A DNA stretch of 64,000 nt from Elephas maximus indicus. Its lineage: Eukaryota > Chordata > Mammalia > Proboscidea > Elephantidae. This document shows, in pieces, positions 45,464 to 55,400 of the stretch. Numbering within the stretch: position 1 is the stretch's first letter; each line of letters starts with the position of its first letter. The translations under genes and the position numbers were made by a program. The notes beneath the pieces are model-generated. The model saw only the letters and a program-made list of their open reading frames with translations, did not search any database and was not told where the DNA came from. The stretch lies in the NCBI RefSeq assembly GCF_024166365.1, contig NC_064820.1:87496001-87560000 (forward strand), read 5' to 3'.

Positions 45464-46140
45464 AGTAACCTTAAAAGGCTTAAGGGCAAGAGTGTTTATC
45501 AGATTAGTTTACCTTTGTTAATGATAAATTGATCTACAGCAGATATAACTGGGTAGACTACTGAAGTACAATTTGATCCATCATGAAACCTCTTAAGAAA
45601 AGCTTCCTTGGTCTTTTGCTTAATGTTGAGCATTATAATGCACAATAGCGTGCTTGTGTATCAAGTGTCTTGTTTTTGTATTACTTCTGGTATGTCCTGA
45701 TGTTTAGGTAAGGAATCTACACTAGTTCTATGGGTACCTTTACTATTAGCCCAACAGATATGTGATTGTTGCTCTGTAGTTGTTAGTGCTATAGGACATA
45801 GCCTATGAGATATCTGTGTCCCTGGAGGTCTGGAACAACATGGAAAAGAAAGTGATGTTTAACTTGTATAAAAGTTGACCAGGTAGGGAAGGTGATAAGG
45901 GCAAATCTGGCAGAAAGGAACATATATGCAATTACTGAACGCTATCGTGCATGCTATTAATACGTATATGTGGACAGGCACATAGAATGTATTTACAGGA
46001 GCGAAAAAAGATGGAACTGGAAATGAAGACAGAAACCAGATCATTGTGTGCTCAACTAAAGACTTAGTACCTTGACTTTAGGTGATAGAGAGGAAGATGA
46101 TTACATGGTGTGCAAGAGTGTCTAGAATTGAGACTGAAAC
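45464..46140. other. unassigned region
   Basis: Nothing was recognised. Confidence 0.4.
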
Positions 46141-46155
46141 ACCAATTATTATGAT

Positions 46156-46325
46156 AAAACCAAAAACCAAACCCAGTGCCGTCGAGTCGATTCTGACCCA
46201 TAGCGACCCTATAGGACAGAGTAGAACTGCCCCATAGAGTTTCCAGGGAGCGCCTGGCAGATTCGAACTGCCGACCCTTTGGTTAGCAGCCGTAGCACTT
46301 AACCACTACGTCACCGGGGTTTCCG
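46156..46325 (-). repeat. AfroSINE, well preserved, with TSD
   Basis: AACCAAAAACCAAACCCAGTG through GTCACCGGGGTTTCC. TTATTATGATA lies on both sides (about 46145-46155 and 46327-46337). Confidence 0.95.
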
Positions 46326-46539
46326 TTATTATGATAGTTAAGGAAAAATAATAGGGCCTGAAATAAGACAGTGGGGTGGAGGGAAGGAGTTAGAAGAGAT
46401 ATTTAGGAGATGGGTTCAGTAAGACTTGGCAACAAATTGGCATGTCGCAAATGACTGGTAGGTGTCTGCTTTGGGCCGCTGGGTGAACAGTGGTGCCCAA
46501 CTCTGCTATCAGGGAGAAACAGGTAATGGTAGGAGTGGG

Positions 46540-47440
46540 AAATTATAATAGAAGTCCAAGTAGGCAGTTGAATAGATGAATCTGGGGCAAAATAGAGCTG
46601 AACTAGAAATACAAATTAAGAATATAGCAGATGCCAGACTCGCATTTCTTTGGCCCTTACCATTTCAGTGTATACTGGTTCATTTTTCAATTGCCAGTAA
46701 CGACCCTCAGAGGCTGCTTTACTTGCGCTCATGGCATGCCGGCAATGCTGAGAAATAGTCACCTCCTGAGAGTAGCCCTCAACCAACGACTCTTAGGAGT
46801 TTTGTATAAATACCCCAGCTCCTTTGCTCCTTTCCTGGAATAACTCTGAAGAGTGTGTTCTACAGTTTCCTGGAGCTCCCCAATGGGACTAAAATTTCTT
46901 GACCATTGTAGTATCTTACTTAATAATATCCACCCTTTTGGTTCCCACGTCTTCCCTGTTTCACTTCTCTATTCCTCTAATGTGTTTCCTGATATAACTT
47001 CCAAAATAAACTACTTTCATTCAAATTTTTGTCTCATAATCTGTGTCTCAAAAAACCCAAACTAAGACAAACAGCAAATAGAGTATGAAGGAAATTGAAA
47101 ACTAGGTAATGGTGGTGATGGAGAAATGAGTGTGATCACCCAAGAAGACTGAATAGGATGATGACAGAACCATAGGAAACACCATAACTTATGGAGTAGG
47201 AGGAGAATGAAAAATCTGTAAAAGATCCAGAGAAGGAGAAATCAGAGAAGAAGGAGAACCAAGTAATATTATCCCAAAAATCAAAGGAAAAAAGACTTTC
47301 AAGGTGGAGGAAGTAGTCAGCCATGTCAAATGCTGCAGAGTGATGAAGTAAAGAAAGAACTAAGAAGGGTTTATTCCTTGGAGTTCACCCATAGAAGATC
47401 ATTGATGAACATCATACTGCATGAAAAATGGTGAGTAAAG
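46540..47440 (+). repeat. ancient repeat split by an LTR
   Basis: AAGTAGGCAGTTGAATAGATG on the left. GTCAGCCATGTCAAATGCTGCAGAG and GTTTATTCCTTGGAGTTCACC on the right of the LTR at 46632-47069. Same unnamed family as 555-815. Confidence 0.5.
46632..47069 (+). mobile_element. solo LTR, another family
   Basis: TGCCAGACTCGC start, TTTGTATAAATACCCCAGCTCC (TATA region), CCAAAATAAACTACTTTC (polyA-type) and AACCCAAACTAAGACA end. Confidence 0.7.
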
Positions 47441-47449
47441 AGAGTTCAG

Positions 47450-47562
47450 GAGCCCTGGTGGTGCAACGGTTAAGCACTTGGCTGCTATCTGAAATCTTGG
47501 TCCAAACCACCCAACAGTTCAATGGGAGGAAGACTTGGTGATCTCCTCCCTTAATGATTACT
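47450..47562 (+). repeat. AfroSINE, 3'-truncated
   Basis: AGGAGCCCTGGTGGTGCAACGG head to CTCCCTTAATGATTAC, then RTE sequence begins directly. Confidence 0.85.
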
Positions 47563-47660
47563 GCTGTTGTTGTTGTTAGGTGCCAGCAAGTTGGCTCCGA
47601 CTCATAGTGACTCTATGTATAATAGAACAAAACACTGCCTTGTCCTGTGCCGTCTGTAGG
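47563..47660 (-). mobile_element. RTE LINE 3'-end fragment (left part)
   Basis: TGCTGTTGTTGTTGTTAGGTGCC then AATAGAACAAAACACTGCC. Continues after the LTR at 48180-48262. Confidence 0.9.
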
Positions 47661-48174
47661 TGTCTTAGTTATCTAGTGCTGCTGTAACAGAAATGCCACA
47701 AGTGGATGGCTTTAACAAACAGAGATTTATTCTTTCACAGTCTAGAAGGCTAGAAGTCCAAATTCAGGGCACCAGCTCTAGGGGAAGGCTTTCTTCCTCT
47801 GTCAGTTCTGGAGGAAGGTCCTTGTCACTAATCTTCCCCTGGTCTAGGAGCTTCTCAGCACAGGGTTCCTGGGTCCAAAGGACATGCTCTGCTCCTGGCA
47901 CTTCTTTCTTGGTGGCATGAGGTCCCTCTCTGCTTCATTCTTTTATAGCTCAAAATAGATTGACTCAAGATACAACCTAACCTTGTAGATTAAGTCCTGG
48001 CTCATTAACATAACTGTCTCTAATCCTGCCTCACTAACATCATGGAGGTTAGGATTTACAACATATAGGGTAATCATATCAGATCACAAAATGGTGGACT
48101 ACCACAAAATTCTGGGACTCATGGCCTAGCCAAGTTGACACACATTTTTGGGGGACAGAATTCAATCCTTAACA
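47661..48174 (-). mobile_element. solo LTR (family A), full length, with TSD
   Basis: It runs TGTCTTAGTTATCTAGTGCTG to TTCAATCCTTAACA, 514 bp, TG/CA ends. GTAGG at 47656-47660 and 48175-48179 is a perfect 5-bp duplication. It interrupts the RTE fragment. Best reference copy of family A in the window. Confidence 0.93.
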
Positions 48175-48179
48175 GTAGG

Positions 48180-48262
48180 TATGTTTGAGTCCATTGTTGC
48201 AGCCACTGTCTCAACCTGTTTCTCTTTTTCACTGACCCTCTTCTTTTCTAAGGATGATATCC
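48180..48262 (-). mobile_element. RTE LINE 3'-end fragment (right part)
   Basis: TATGTTTGAGTCCATTGTTGC to CACTGACCCTCTTCTTTTC resumes the RTE order lost at 47660. Confidence 0.88.
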
Positions 48263-48264
48263 TA

Positions 48265-48348
48265 GAAAACCCTGTGGGACAGCTCTCTTCTGTAATGTGC
48301 GGGTTACTATGAGTTGAAAATCAACTTGAGAGCACCTAAAAACAACAA
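48265..48348 (+). repeat. AfroSINE 3' fragment
   Basis: AAAACCCTGTGGGACAGCTC to GAGAGCACCTAAAAACAACAA. Confidence 0.8.
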
Positions 48349-49675
48349 AGAACTCAGTGTATGTCCCCAGTTTCGTCTCAGAGGGCATACCTTGGACTGG
48401 TTGCATCCTGTCACTTAAGTGCACTCTTCCTCTCAAGATGGCCTCTTCTACGTGACTCTTTTCTTCCATTTTCAGTTAACATCTTCCTCTTGTCCCTTTG
48501 GACTCAAGGATGGTAACAACTCTATTGCAACCTTCCTTAAATTAGCTTAATTTGGGAGTGCTGTCTGTTTTCTGGAATTTCCTCCAGAATTATGCAATTT
48601 TAAAAAATATTAAAACCTACTTGCTGCATTGTTTGTTTTATGCCTAGCAGATTTTCAGAAAGGATTTAAGACAGCCATTTTAATAAGACAGAAGAAACTT
48701 GAGCGTGTTATAAAATAAGGTAATGGTTCTGAGGTTGTTGTTGCCGTGCGTGTGTGTGTTTTTGTTTGTTTTTTGGCCTACGGTCACATTATGAAAAATG
48801 ATGTTCACGTGTGTAACACATTCCCATAGAAATACTCACCTGTTTTTACCCCATACCCCAATTTTCAGAACTGTACAACCCTACAGTTCTTTGAGATCCC
48901 TGCTACACAAAATCCACGGTTTAGCTGAAATAAGCTGCAGGCTACAGACAATTCTCAGGTAGTGAACTGGGGCTTTCTCACTAAAAAATGGATATCTAAG
49001 TGTGAGAATGATATTATTTCAGGGCAGACTTTGAATGCTCTGACTTATGTGAACAGTATAGAAAGTCATGGACACTCCACCAAACTGATTTGCCTCTGCA
49101 GTTGGGAGCCACTGGTCTAGGAGGAAGGAACCAGGGGATAGGGAAAGGGAGAAACATGGTGGAGTAAGGGCCTCAGAGAAACCCTACTGTTACAGGATTC
49201 CATTCTGGAGGGAGGGGGGGAAACATAGAAGGACAACAACCTTCTACGAACAACTGTTCCTTCTGCCTCTATCCCTGCTTGTTCCCTACAAGCCCTCACA
49301 CTTTAAAGGTTGGAAAGACAATTAATGAAAAGAACAGAACTAGCTTAGCTATGTGACTCTTTGCGACAACTTGCCTTTATTTCAGATTTCTCTCTGTATA
49401 ATAGGGCTTTCAATGTTTGCCACATGAGGCTTTTAGCTCTTGAGATCAACAATATTTTATAAGGACCAAATGGTACTAGAGGAAAACTTCAATTTCCAAA
49501 TAAATGGAATTTAAAATGTGGTTTGGATCTTCTGAAATTTTTAAGGAAAAATAGGGCAAATGTAGGTGGTCAAATGTTGTTTCCGTGGTTATTATTTTGC
49601 AACACATGTAACCTTGATGCTGGCCACCTGGATGTCCCTGAATCCTCTTGCCTTCTGGGGTCAAGCTTTCATTTA
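48349..49675. other. unassigned region
   Basis: Nothing was recognised. Confidence 0.4.
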
Positions 49676-50098
49676 CTCTCCTAGTAAGGTGGCTGGAGTC
49701 AGAGAGAGAGAGAGAGACATAGAGAAAGACAGAGAGAGAGATTTATTTTAAGGAATTGGCTAGTTCAGCTATGGAACTGGCAATACAACATCCGTAGTTC
49801 AGGTGACAAGCTAGAGACTCCTGCAAGCTTGCATCCCAAGATTCATAGGTCTGGCAATGGAAACAGTGCGAAGTGAAGAGAGAGAGAGTTCTGCCAAAGC
49901 ATCTATTTATAGGCAGAAAACATGCTTAGGAAACTCCCTTTCAACTGATTGATACCATTCCTTTCTATTTCATTCCATTCTATTTCATTATGGAAAAGCA
50001 ACTAGTATAGTGTTTGGTCAAACCACTGGGAACCATAGCCTAGCCAAGCTGACATATAAAATGAGCTATTATCACACAAGGTATTTGAGAATTTATCA
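49676..50098 (-). mobile_element. solo LTR (family B)
   Basis: An AG-rich run (49696-49741), AGATTTATTTTAAGGAATTGGC (antisense polyA region), CTTGCATCCCAAGATTC and GAACCATAGCCTAGCCAAGC near the end. Confidence 0.7.
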
Positions 50099-50117
50099 GT
50101 AAGTTGCATTAGCAATA

Positions 50118-50274
50118 AAAAACCCACTGCCGTTGAGTCGATTCCGACTCATGGCGACCCTATAGGACAGAGTAGAACTGCCCCATAGAGTTTCCAAGGA
50201 GCACCTGGTAGATTCGAACTGCCGACCTCTTGGTTAGCAGCTGGACCACTTAACCACTACACCACCAGGGTTTC
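50118..50274 (-). repeat. AfroSINE, very well preserved, with TSD
   Basis: AAACCCACTGCCGTTGAGTCG through CACCACCAGGGTTTC. TGCATTAGCAATA is perfectly duplicated at 50105-50117 and 50275-50287. Confidence 0.96.
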
Positions 50275-50287
50275 TGCATTAGCAATA

Positions 50288-50817
50288 GTGCCTCACATTC
50301 ATTGTTTAGTTCTGATTTCCTGCCTCTGTTGAGTCTGTGGTGGTCTGGCCTTTTCCCATCACTCTCCATTCCTAGAGCTCCTGCCTGATGCTGACATAAG
50401 TATCACACCCTTTACCGAAGGTTGGTGAATAACAGGATAATCACACTATAGGGCAGGAAATAATTTCAAATTCTCTGCTCATGGAAGTTTAATGTTCATT
50501 CTTTATCACAAGGAATTTTTCACTGGCCATGTTCCTCTCTTGGCCCTGAACTTTCACCATTTTGAGGACCTCCTTTCTTCTTCCACCAAATTATGTATCT
50601 CCCCAATCCCAGAGCCTTTTCTTTTCAGACCACGATGAGACACTCCAAATTTCTTTCTTTATTATGTAGAGATATTTAACTCTTTTTTTGTTGAAACTCT
50701 CTTATCTAGGCTAGGCTACAGAACCTCACCTTTCATAGACAACATACCTTTTCTCTTTTTAAGGCAGCTAGTTCAAACTGCAGCCGGGTTTAAAATAATA
50801 ATTATTTCTCTATGTAT
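50288..50817. other. unassigned region
   Basis: Nothing was recognised. Confidence 0.4.
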
Positions 50818-51108
50818 CTGGGGGGCAGTGGTAGTTTAGTGATAGAAGTCTTGCCTTTCATGCAGGAGACCCTGTTCAACTCCTGGCCAATGCACCTCAG
50901 GCTTAGTTCCACCCACCTGTCAGTGGAGGCTTGTGTGTTGCTATGATGCTGAACAGGTTTTAATGGAGCTTCCAGACTCACATGGATTAGAAAGAAAAGT
51001 CTGGTGATCTACTTCTGAAAATCAGCCCTTGAAAACTGTATGGATCATAAAGGTCCATTGTGCAAGAGGTCTCCATGAGTCAGGGGCTGACTTAACAGCA
51101 GCTAGCAA
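50818..51108 (+). repeat. tRNA-Gly-headed chimeric SINE
   Basis: GGCAGTGGTAGTTTAGTGATAG head, CTGGCCAATGCACCTC, body GGAGCTTCCAGACTCACATGG...CTACTTCTGAAAATCAGCC and a GACTTAACAGCAGCTAGCAAC tail. Confidence 0.88.
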
Positions 51109-51111
51109 CAA

Positions 51112-51178
51112 TATCTGTATATCCATCTCCTTACTACCTGTCTGTCTATCTATCCATCCATCTATCATCTATCCTGTT
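51112..51178. repeat. (TATC)n-type microsatellite
   Basis: Imperfect CTGT, CTAT and CATC tetranucleotide run right after the SINE tail. Confidence 0.85.
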
Positions 51179-51375
51179 ATTTATACAAGGCAGTTTTATG
51201 ATGTTAAAAAAAAAAAACTTAAAAGATGTTTAAAAAGGCTATAAATTTAGTACGTGGAAGATACATATTAGTGCTTCAATTTAAAAGTTATCACAGAGGA
51301 AAAAAAAGTAATTTTTTTTTTTTCTTAGCAAAATACTTGGCCGTTGAATGCATATTATTGGTTTTTGGTTCCTTC

Positions 51376-51568
51376 CAAGTCTGTTACTGTCGAGTCAATT
51401 CAGACTCATAGCGACCCTATAGAACAGGTTAGAACTGTCCTGTAGGGTTTCCAAGGCTGCAATCTTCATGGAAACAGACTGCCACATCTTTCTCCTGCAG
51501 AGCATCTGGTGGGTTCTAACCACTGACATTTCAGTTAGCGGCTGAGTGCTTAACCACCAGGGCTCTAC
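51376..51568 (-). repeat. AfroSINE, long form
   Basis: AAGTCTGTTACTGTCGAGTC, GCTGCAATCTTCATGGAAAC and AACCACCAGGGCTCTA. Confidence 0.9.
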
Positions 51569-52539
51569 TTAGTTTTTTGTTAGGAGCTAAATTTTATTTC
51601 CAAATGTATTACAGTGATGAAGTATTTTCCAAAATGTTTATCTTCATCCAGCAATGGCATCATCTGGAGCATAGCTCATCTCAGGTCTTAAAAGTTTGTA
51701 GTTACATTTATGTGAGGCATTGGAATTAGAAACCTAGTCAATGATCTTGAACTCTTCTCCTCAAACAAGGGATGCTCTTGTTCCCACCACAATCAATCAT
51801 TCCAGTGAGATCTGGGAACCTCATTACATGGTATGAGTTTTTCTGTGCTTTGAGAGAGTCCAGGGTGCAGCAGAATATGCTTAGGAAGATTTTGATAAAA
51901 GATCTAACTTTAATTAGTTCTTACCACCTTTTCTTAGCTACAGCACCCTTCGTTGTATTCTTCTTGCTGAGGACGTGCACATTCCAAAACTGAGCCTGAT
52001 TTTCCAGAACAGCCTTCTTCTTACAATGATGTTTTTCTTGATTTAAACTAAGATGAAGGCTGAATTGGCTAAATTCACTAGACGTTTAAATGCCTTGTGG
52101 CCAGGACTCAAGACTTACTAACCTCTGTTCTTATTTACATCTATTTCATCCTCCAGCTGCAAAAGGGTTGTCCAATTTGTTTTCAGGGAAATCAATCTGA
52201 ATTGACTTCAAGTGAGAAAGACCTCTGCAGGGACAGATCCAGATTTTGAAGTTCCTGAAGTTTATACTAGTTAGAAGGTCCTTGTTAGAAAAATGGAGAT
52301 TTTAGTCTTGCATCTTTCCTAGTCCGCAGTTCAAGATGTGGGCCTATATTCCTGACTTGGCCTCATGAGTTCTGTGACTGTGAGAGGACGAGCCAGTAGG
52401 GATGTGGAAAAGAGCTCTTCTCCATGGGCCTTGGAGCAGAGACCGACCAAGCTACTCTTCCTTGTCTCTTCTTCCATAGACCCTTTCCCGGGCCTGGGAA
52501 GCCATCTGTAGCAGATTGTTTGGAAAATAGCTACAATCA
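51569..52539. other. unassigned region
   Basis: Nothing was recognised. Confidence 0.4.
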
Positions 52540-53027
52540 CAGGCAGTCGCCAGGTTATGAACAAGATCCATTCTCAACTATATCTTTAAGTCTTTCAGTT
52601 GAATTTGTAGGTAAGCTGGGACAGGGCATACGGTTCTTATTTAGTCTTAATTTAGAGCAAGAAAATGCTCAAAATCTTTTCAGTGATTTAAAAGCTCCTC
52701 CTGCAGCAAGTGAAGGTGATTGTGATGAAGAATTTGTTGTGAGTAAGGGCTGGTTCGGAAACCCTGGTGGCGTAGTGGTTAAGTGCTATGGCTGCTAACC
52801 GAGAGGTTGGCAGTTCAATTCCTCCAGGCGCTCCATGGAAACTCTATGGGGCAGTTCTGCTCTGTCCTATTGGGTCGCTATGGGTAGGAATCGACTCAAC
52901 AGCAGTGGGTTTGGTTTTTTGGTTTAGGGGCTGGTTCAATCATTTCAAAGTGAGGGTAAATTTACATAACATTAAAGGGCAAGTATGGGTTGTCCATAAG
53001 CCGGATGTTTATAAACCAAGGACTCCA
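52540..53027 (+). mobile_element. Tigger/pogo-like DNA transposon relic with SINE
   Basis: The left end CAGTCGCCAGGTTATGAAC and the right end (reverse) GAGTCCTTGGTTTATAAAC form imperfect inverted repeats. Between them the frame reads APPAASEGDCDEEFVVSKGW, then, after the SINE at 52757-52925, FNHFKVRVNLHNIKG. This is the CENP-B-type helix-turn-helix segment of pogo-family transposases. The rest of the transposase is deleted. Confidence 0.7.
52757..52925 (+). repeat. AfroSINE inserted in Tigger relic
   Basis: GGAAACCCTGGTGGCGTAGTGG head and CAGCAGTGGGTTTGG end. GGGCTGGTTC is present at 52747-52756 and again just after (about 52927-52936). Confidence 0.94.
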
Positions 53028-53226
53028 CTTCCTGTATCCACACCTGTTGTTATTGTTATGTGACTTTTGCAGTCTCTCCCCTTAAGAGGTGGAGTATGTA
53101 TCATTGACATTTCAATCTGGGCTGACCTTGCGATATGCAGCAGAAGTGATGCTAGGCCAATTTTGAGCCTGAGTCCACTTGCTTGCTTGGAATTCTGCTC
53201 AGTTGCCAGGTAAACAAGTATGGGAT
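53028..53226. other. unassigned region
   Basis: Nothing was recognised. Confidence 0.4.
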
Positions 53227-53638
53227 TGTTATGAATTGAATTGTGTCCTCCAAAATATGTGGTAGAATCTTAAACCCTATACCTGTGGATGTAACCTAAC
53301 CTAATGTAACATAATCACCTTCCATAATTCAATCTAATGTAATGTAATCAATCAAATGAGGACATACCAATGTAGGGTGGATCCTAAACCTAATCACCTC
53401 TGAGTTTTAGGAAATGCAGCATAGACACAGAGCAAGCAAGCACATTTGGGTAAGACAGATGCCTTGTGAACATCCCAAGAACAAGAAATGCCCGTGGCTA
53501 CCGACAAGGAAGGAATCAACATGGCTGAGACCCTGATTTGAACTTTTAGCCTCCAGAAGTGTGAGAAAAGAAATTTATGTTTATTAAAGCTACTCACTTG
53601 TGGTATTTGTATTACAGCAGCATAAGCTAACTAAGATG
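53227..53638 (+). mobile_element. solo LTR (family A relative)
   Basis: TGTTATGAATTGAATTGTGTCC start, a run of short CTAATGTAA-type repeats, CTTTTAGCCTCCAGAAGTGTG, and a GCATAAGCTAACTAAGATG end. Confidence 0.7.
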
Positions 53639-53939
53639 GGGGGGATAGCCTGCTAGAGGATGAGAGAGCACCTGGAGTAGCAAAAGCCATCCCAGCTGAG
53701 GCCATCCTAGACTAGCCAGTCCCCAGATGACCTAGCAGCTGTCTAAGTGAGCCTCATTGAGACCTGAAAAACTGCCAAGCTGAAGTCATCCTAATTGCCA
53801 ACCTGCAGAATTGCGGGCTAAATAAATGGTTCTTGTTTTAAGCTACTAAGTCTTTGAGTGATTTGTTACACAGCCAAAGTTTACTGATTTGCCCTGCAAG
53901 ATTAGAGGCATTTCAATTTAGGGGTTACTCCCACATCTG

Positions 53940-53980
53940 AGGAGCCCTGGTGGTACAATAGTTAAGGACTTGGTTATCAC
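53940..53980 (+). repeat. AfroSINE 5' fragment
   Basis: GAGGAGCCCTGGTGGTACAA followed by TAGTTAAGGACTTGG only. Confidence 0.75.
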
Positions 53981-54336
53981 ACCTGCCACATAAGAGGAAA
54001 GGAAGAGCAGTGAATAAACCATGTGGAAGAGATATGAAAGGAGGAACACAGGTTTCTATTATCCTCAGCTAGTTCTGTTAATAATCCCACTTGTCCTCCC
54101 ATTAAATGGTTCACTTACAACTGAGCGGGAATCTTTTGTTTATAAGAATTACCACCATGCTCACATAAGGAAAAGAAAATTAGTATCAGAGATATCTTGT
54201 GGGTAGCAAGAAAGAACCTATAACTAGGACTTCTTAAGAGAATGGACCTAGGACTGAAGCATGTTCTGGAGCCAAGGAAGCTATTTTCTCTGCCTTGTTG
54301 TCTTTCAATATCTTTCTCTTGGGTATAAAATCCGAT
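53981..54336. other. unassigned region
   Basis: Nothing was recognised. Confidence 0.4.
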
Positions 54337-54495
54337 ATAATCCCAAACCAAACCTGTTGCCATCTAGTCGATTCTGACTTGTAGTGTCCCTACAGGACAG
54401 AGTAGACCTGACCCATAGAGTATCTTAGGAGCAGCTGGTGGATTTAAACTGCTGACCTTTTGGTTAGCAACTGAGCTCTTAACCACCAAGCCATC
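54337..54495 (-). repeat. AfroSINE abutting provirus
   Basis: AAACCAAACCTGTTGCCATC through AACCACCAAGCCATC. It stops exactly where LTR sequence starts. Confidence 0.9.
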
Positions 54496-54500
54496 TGAAA

Positions 54501-54532
54501 ATTATCCGAGGTATCTGACCACCTCGGATAAT
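54501..54532. repeat. perfect 12-bp hairpin in the 5' LTR
   Basis: ATTATCCGAGGT at 54501-54512 and its exact reverse complement at 54521-54532, with an 8-nt loop. The 3' LTR lacks the second arm. Confidence 0.95.
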
Positions 54533-54916
54533 TTAGGAGCTGGAATAAAGTTCTGGACTAGAATCTGTTTTATATGAGAATTTGTTTAAGATTATAGTTA
54601 ATGCTAGAATCCATTTTGTGTGAGAGTTTGTTAAAAGTTATAGTTAATCATTATGAAAAGCTTCAGGAAGAAATGAGAGTACAAGTTGAAACTCATTGTT
54701 TCCCTTACCTAGGAGAGGAATGTTCCATGAAGGATACTTTATCTTAACGAAAAAAGAGGCTGTGTTACAGGGATGTTTTGTTCTCATAAAGAAGCATATT
54801 GCAATTTCCTTGTAACTGACCTGAGAACCTGTCGCAAGTCACTAACCCAAGAACAAATGTAGCCAGGTCATTCCCAAGGAAACCTCCCCATAGTAACTAA
54901 ATGGTATCTAGCCAAC

Positions 54917-55086
54917 CAAAAAAAAAAAAAAACCCATTGTCATCAAGTCGATTCTGACTAATAGTGACCCTATAGGACGGAGTAGAACTGCCCTATACAG
55001 TTTCCAAGAAGCACCTGGTGGATTCAAATTTCTGACCTTTTTGTTAGCAGCCATAGCTCTTAACAATTATGCCACCAGGGTTTCCC
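54917..55086 (-). repeat. AfroSINE inside 5' LTR, with TSD
   Basis: A-run, CCCATTGTCATCAAGTCG through GCCACCAGGGTTTCC. ATCTAGCCAAC is duplicated at 54906-54916 and 55087-55097. The 3' LTR shows the empty site near 62228. Confidence 0.97.
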
Positions 55087-55382
55087 ATCTAGCCAACAAA
55101 GACTCTTTAAGCCAGCCATATATTCCCCTATGTTATATTTCCTGCCTTTGACAATGATGTATTGATAGATAACCAATTAGAATTTTTTTTAACTTTACTT
55201 CCTTCTGTAACCGTATATTAGAAGACTGCTGATTATGATTCAGTGGACTCTTCTAGTCTCTTGTGCCCAGTGCATGCTGGCAGATCCCTCACTGCAATGA
55301 TTAACTTTGTCTTTGTCTTGGCTTAATAAAAATCTCTTTTGATTAAATTTGATTTTGCTGTCTTTTTTCCCCTATGACATTT

Positions 55383-55400
55383 TGGTGGCAGTGGTGGGAT
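55383..55400 (+). promoter_or_regulatory. ERV primer-binding site, probably tRNA-Leu type
   Basis: TGGTGGCAGTGGTGGGAT, 3 nt after the LTR. It resembles the complement of a tRNA 3' end ending in CCA. By memory it fits tRNA-Leu best (about 15 of 18); other tRNAs are possible. Confidence 0.6.

Larger units (their letters stand above)
54496..55379 (+). mobile_element. ERV 5' LTR, interrupted by SINE
   Basis: Pairs with 61816-62512 in order over its whole length. Shared landmarks include the doubled GAATTTGTTTAAGATTATAG unit, TTGTTCTCATAAAGAAGC, ATTAGAAGACTGCTGAT (ATTAGAATGCTGAT in the other copy), CAGTGGACTCT and GTGCATGCTGGCAGATCCC. AATAAA sits at 55325-55330. It ends TATGACA. The first about 13 bp appear to be missing compared with the 3' copy. 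Confidence 0.93.
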
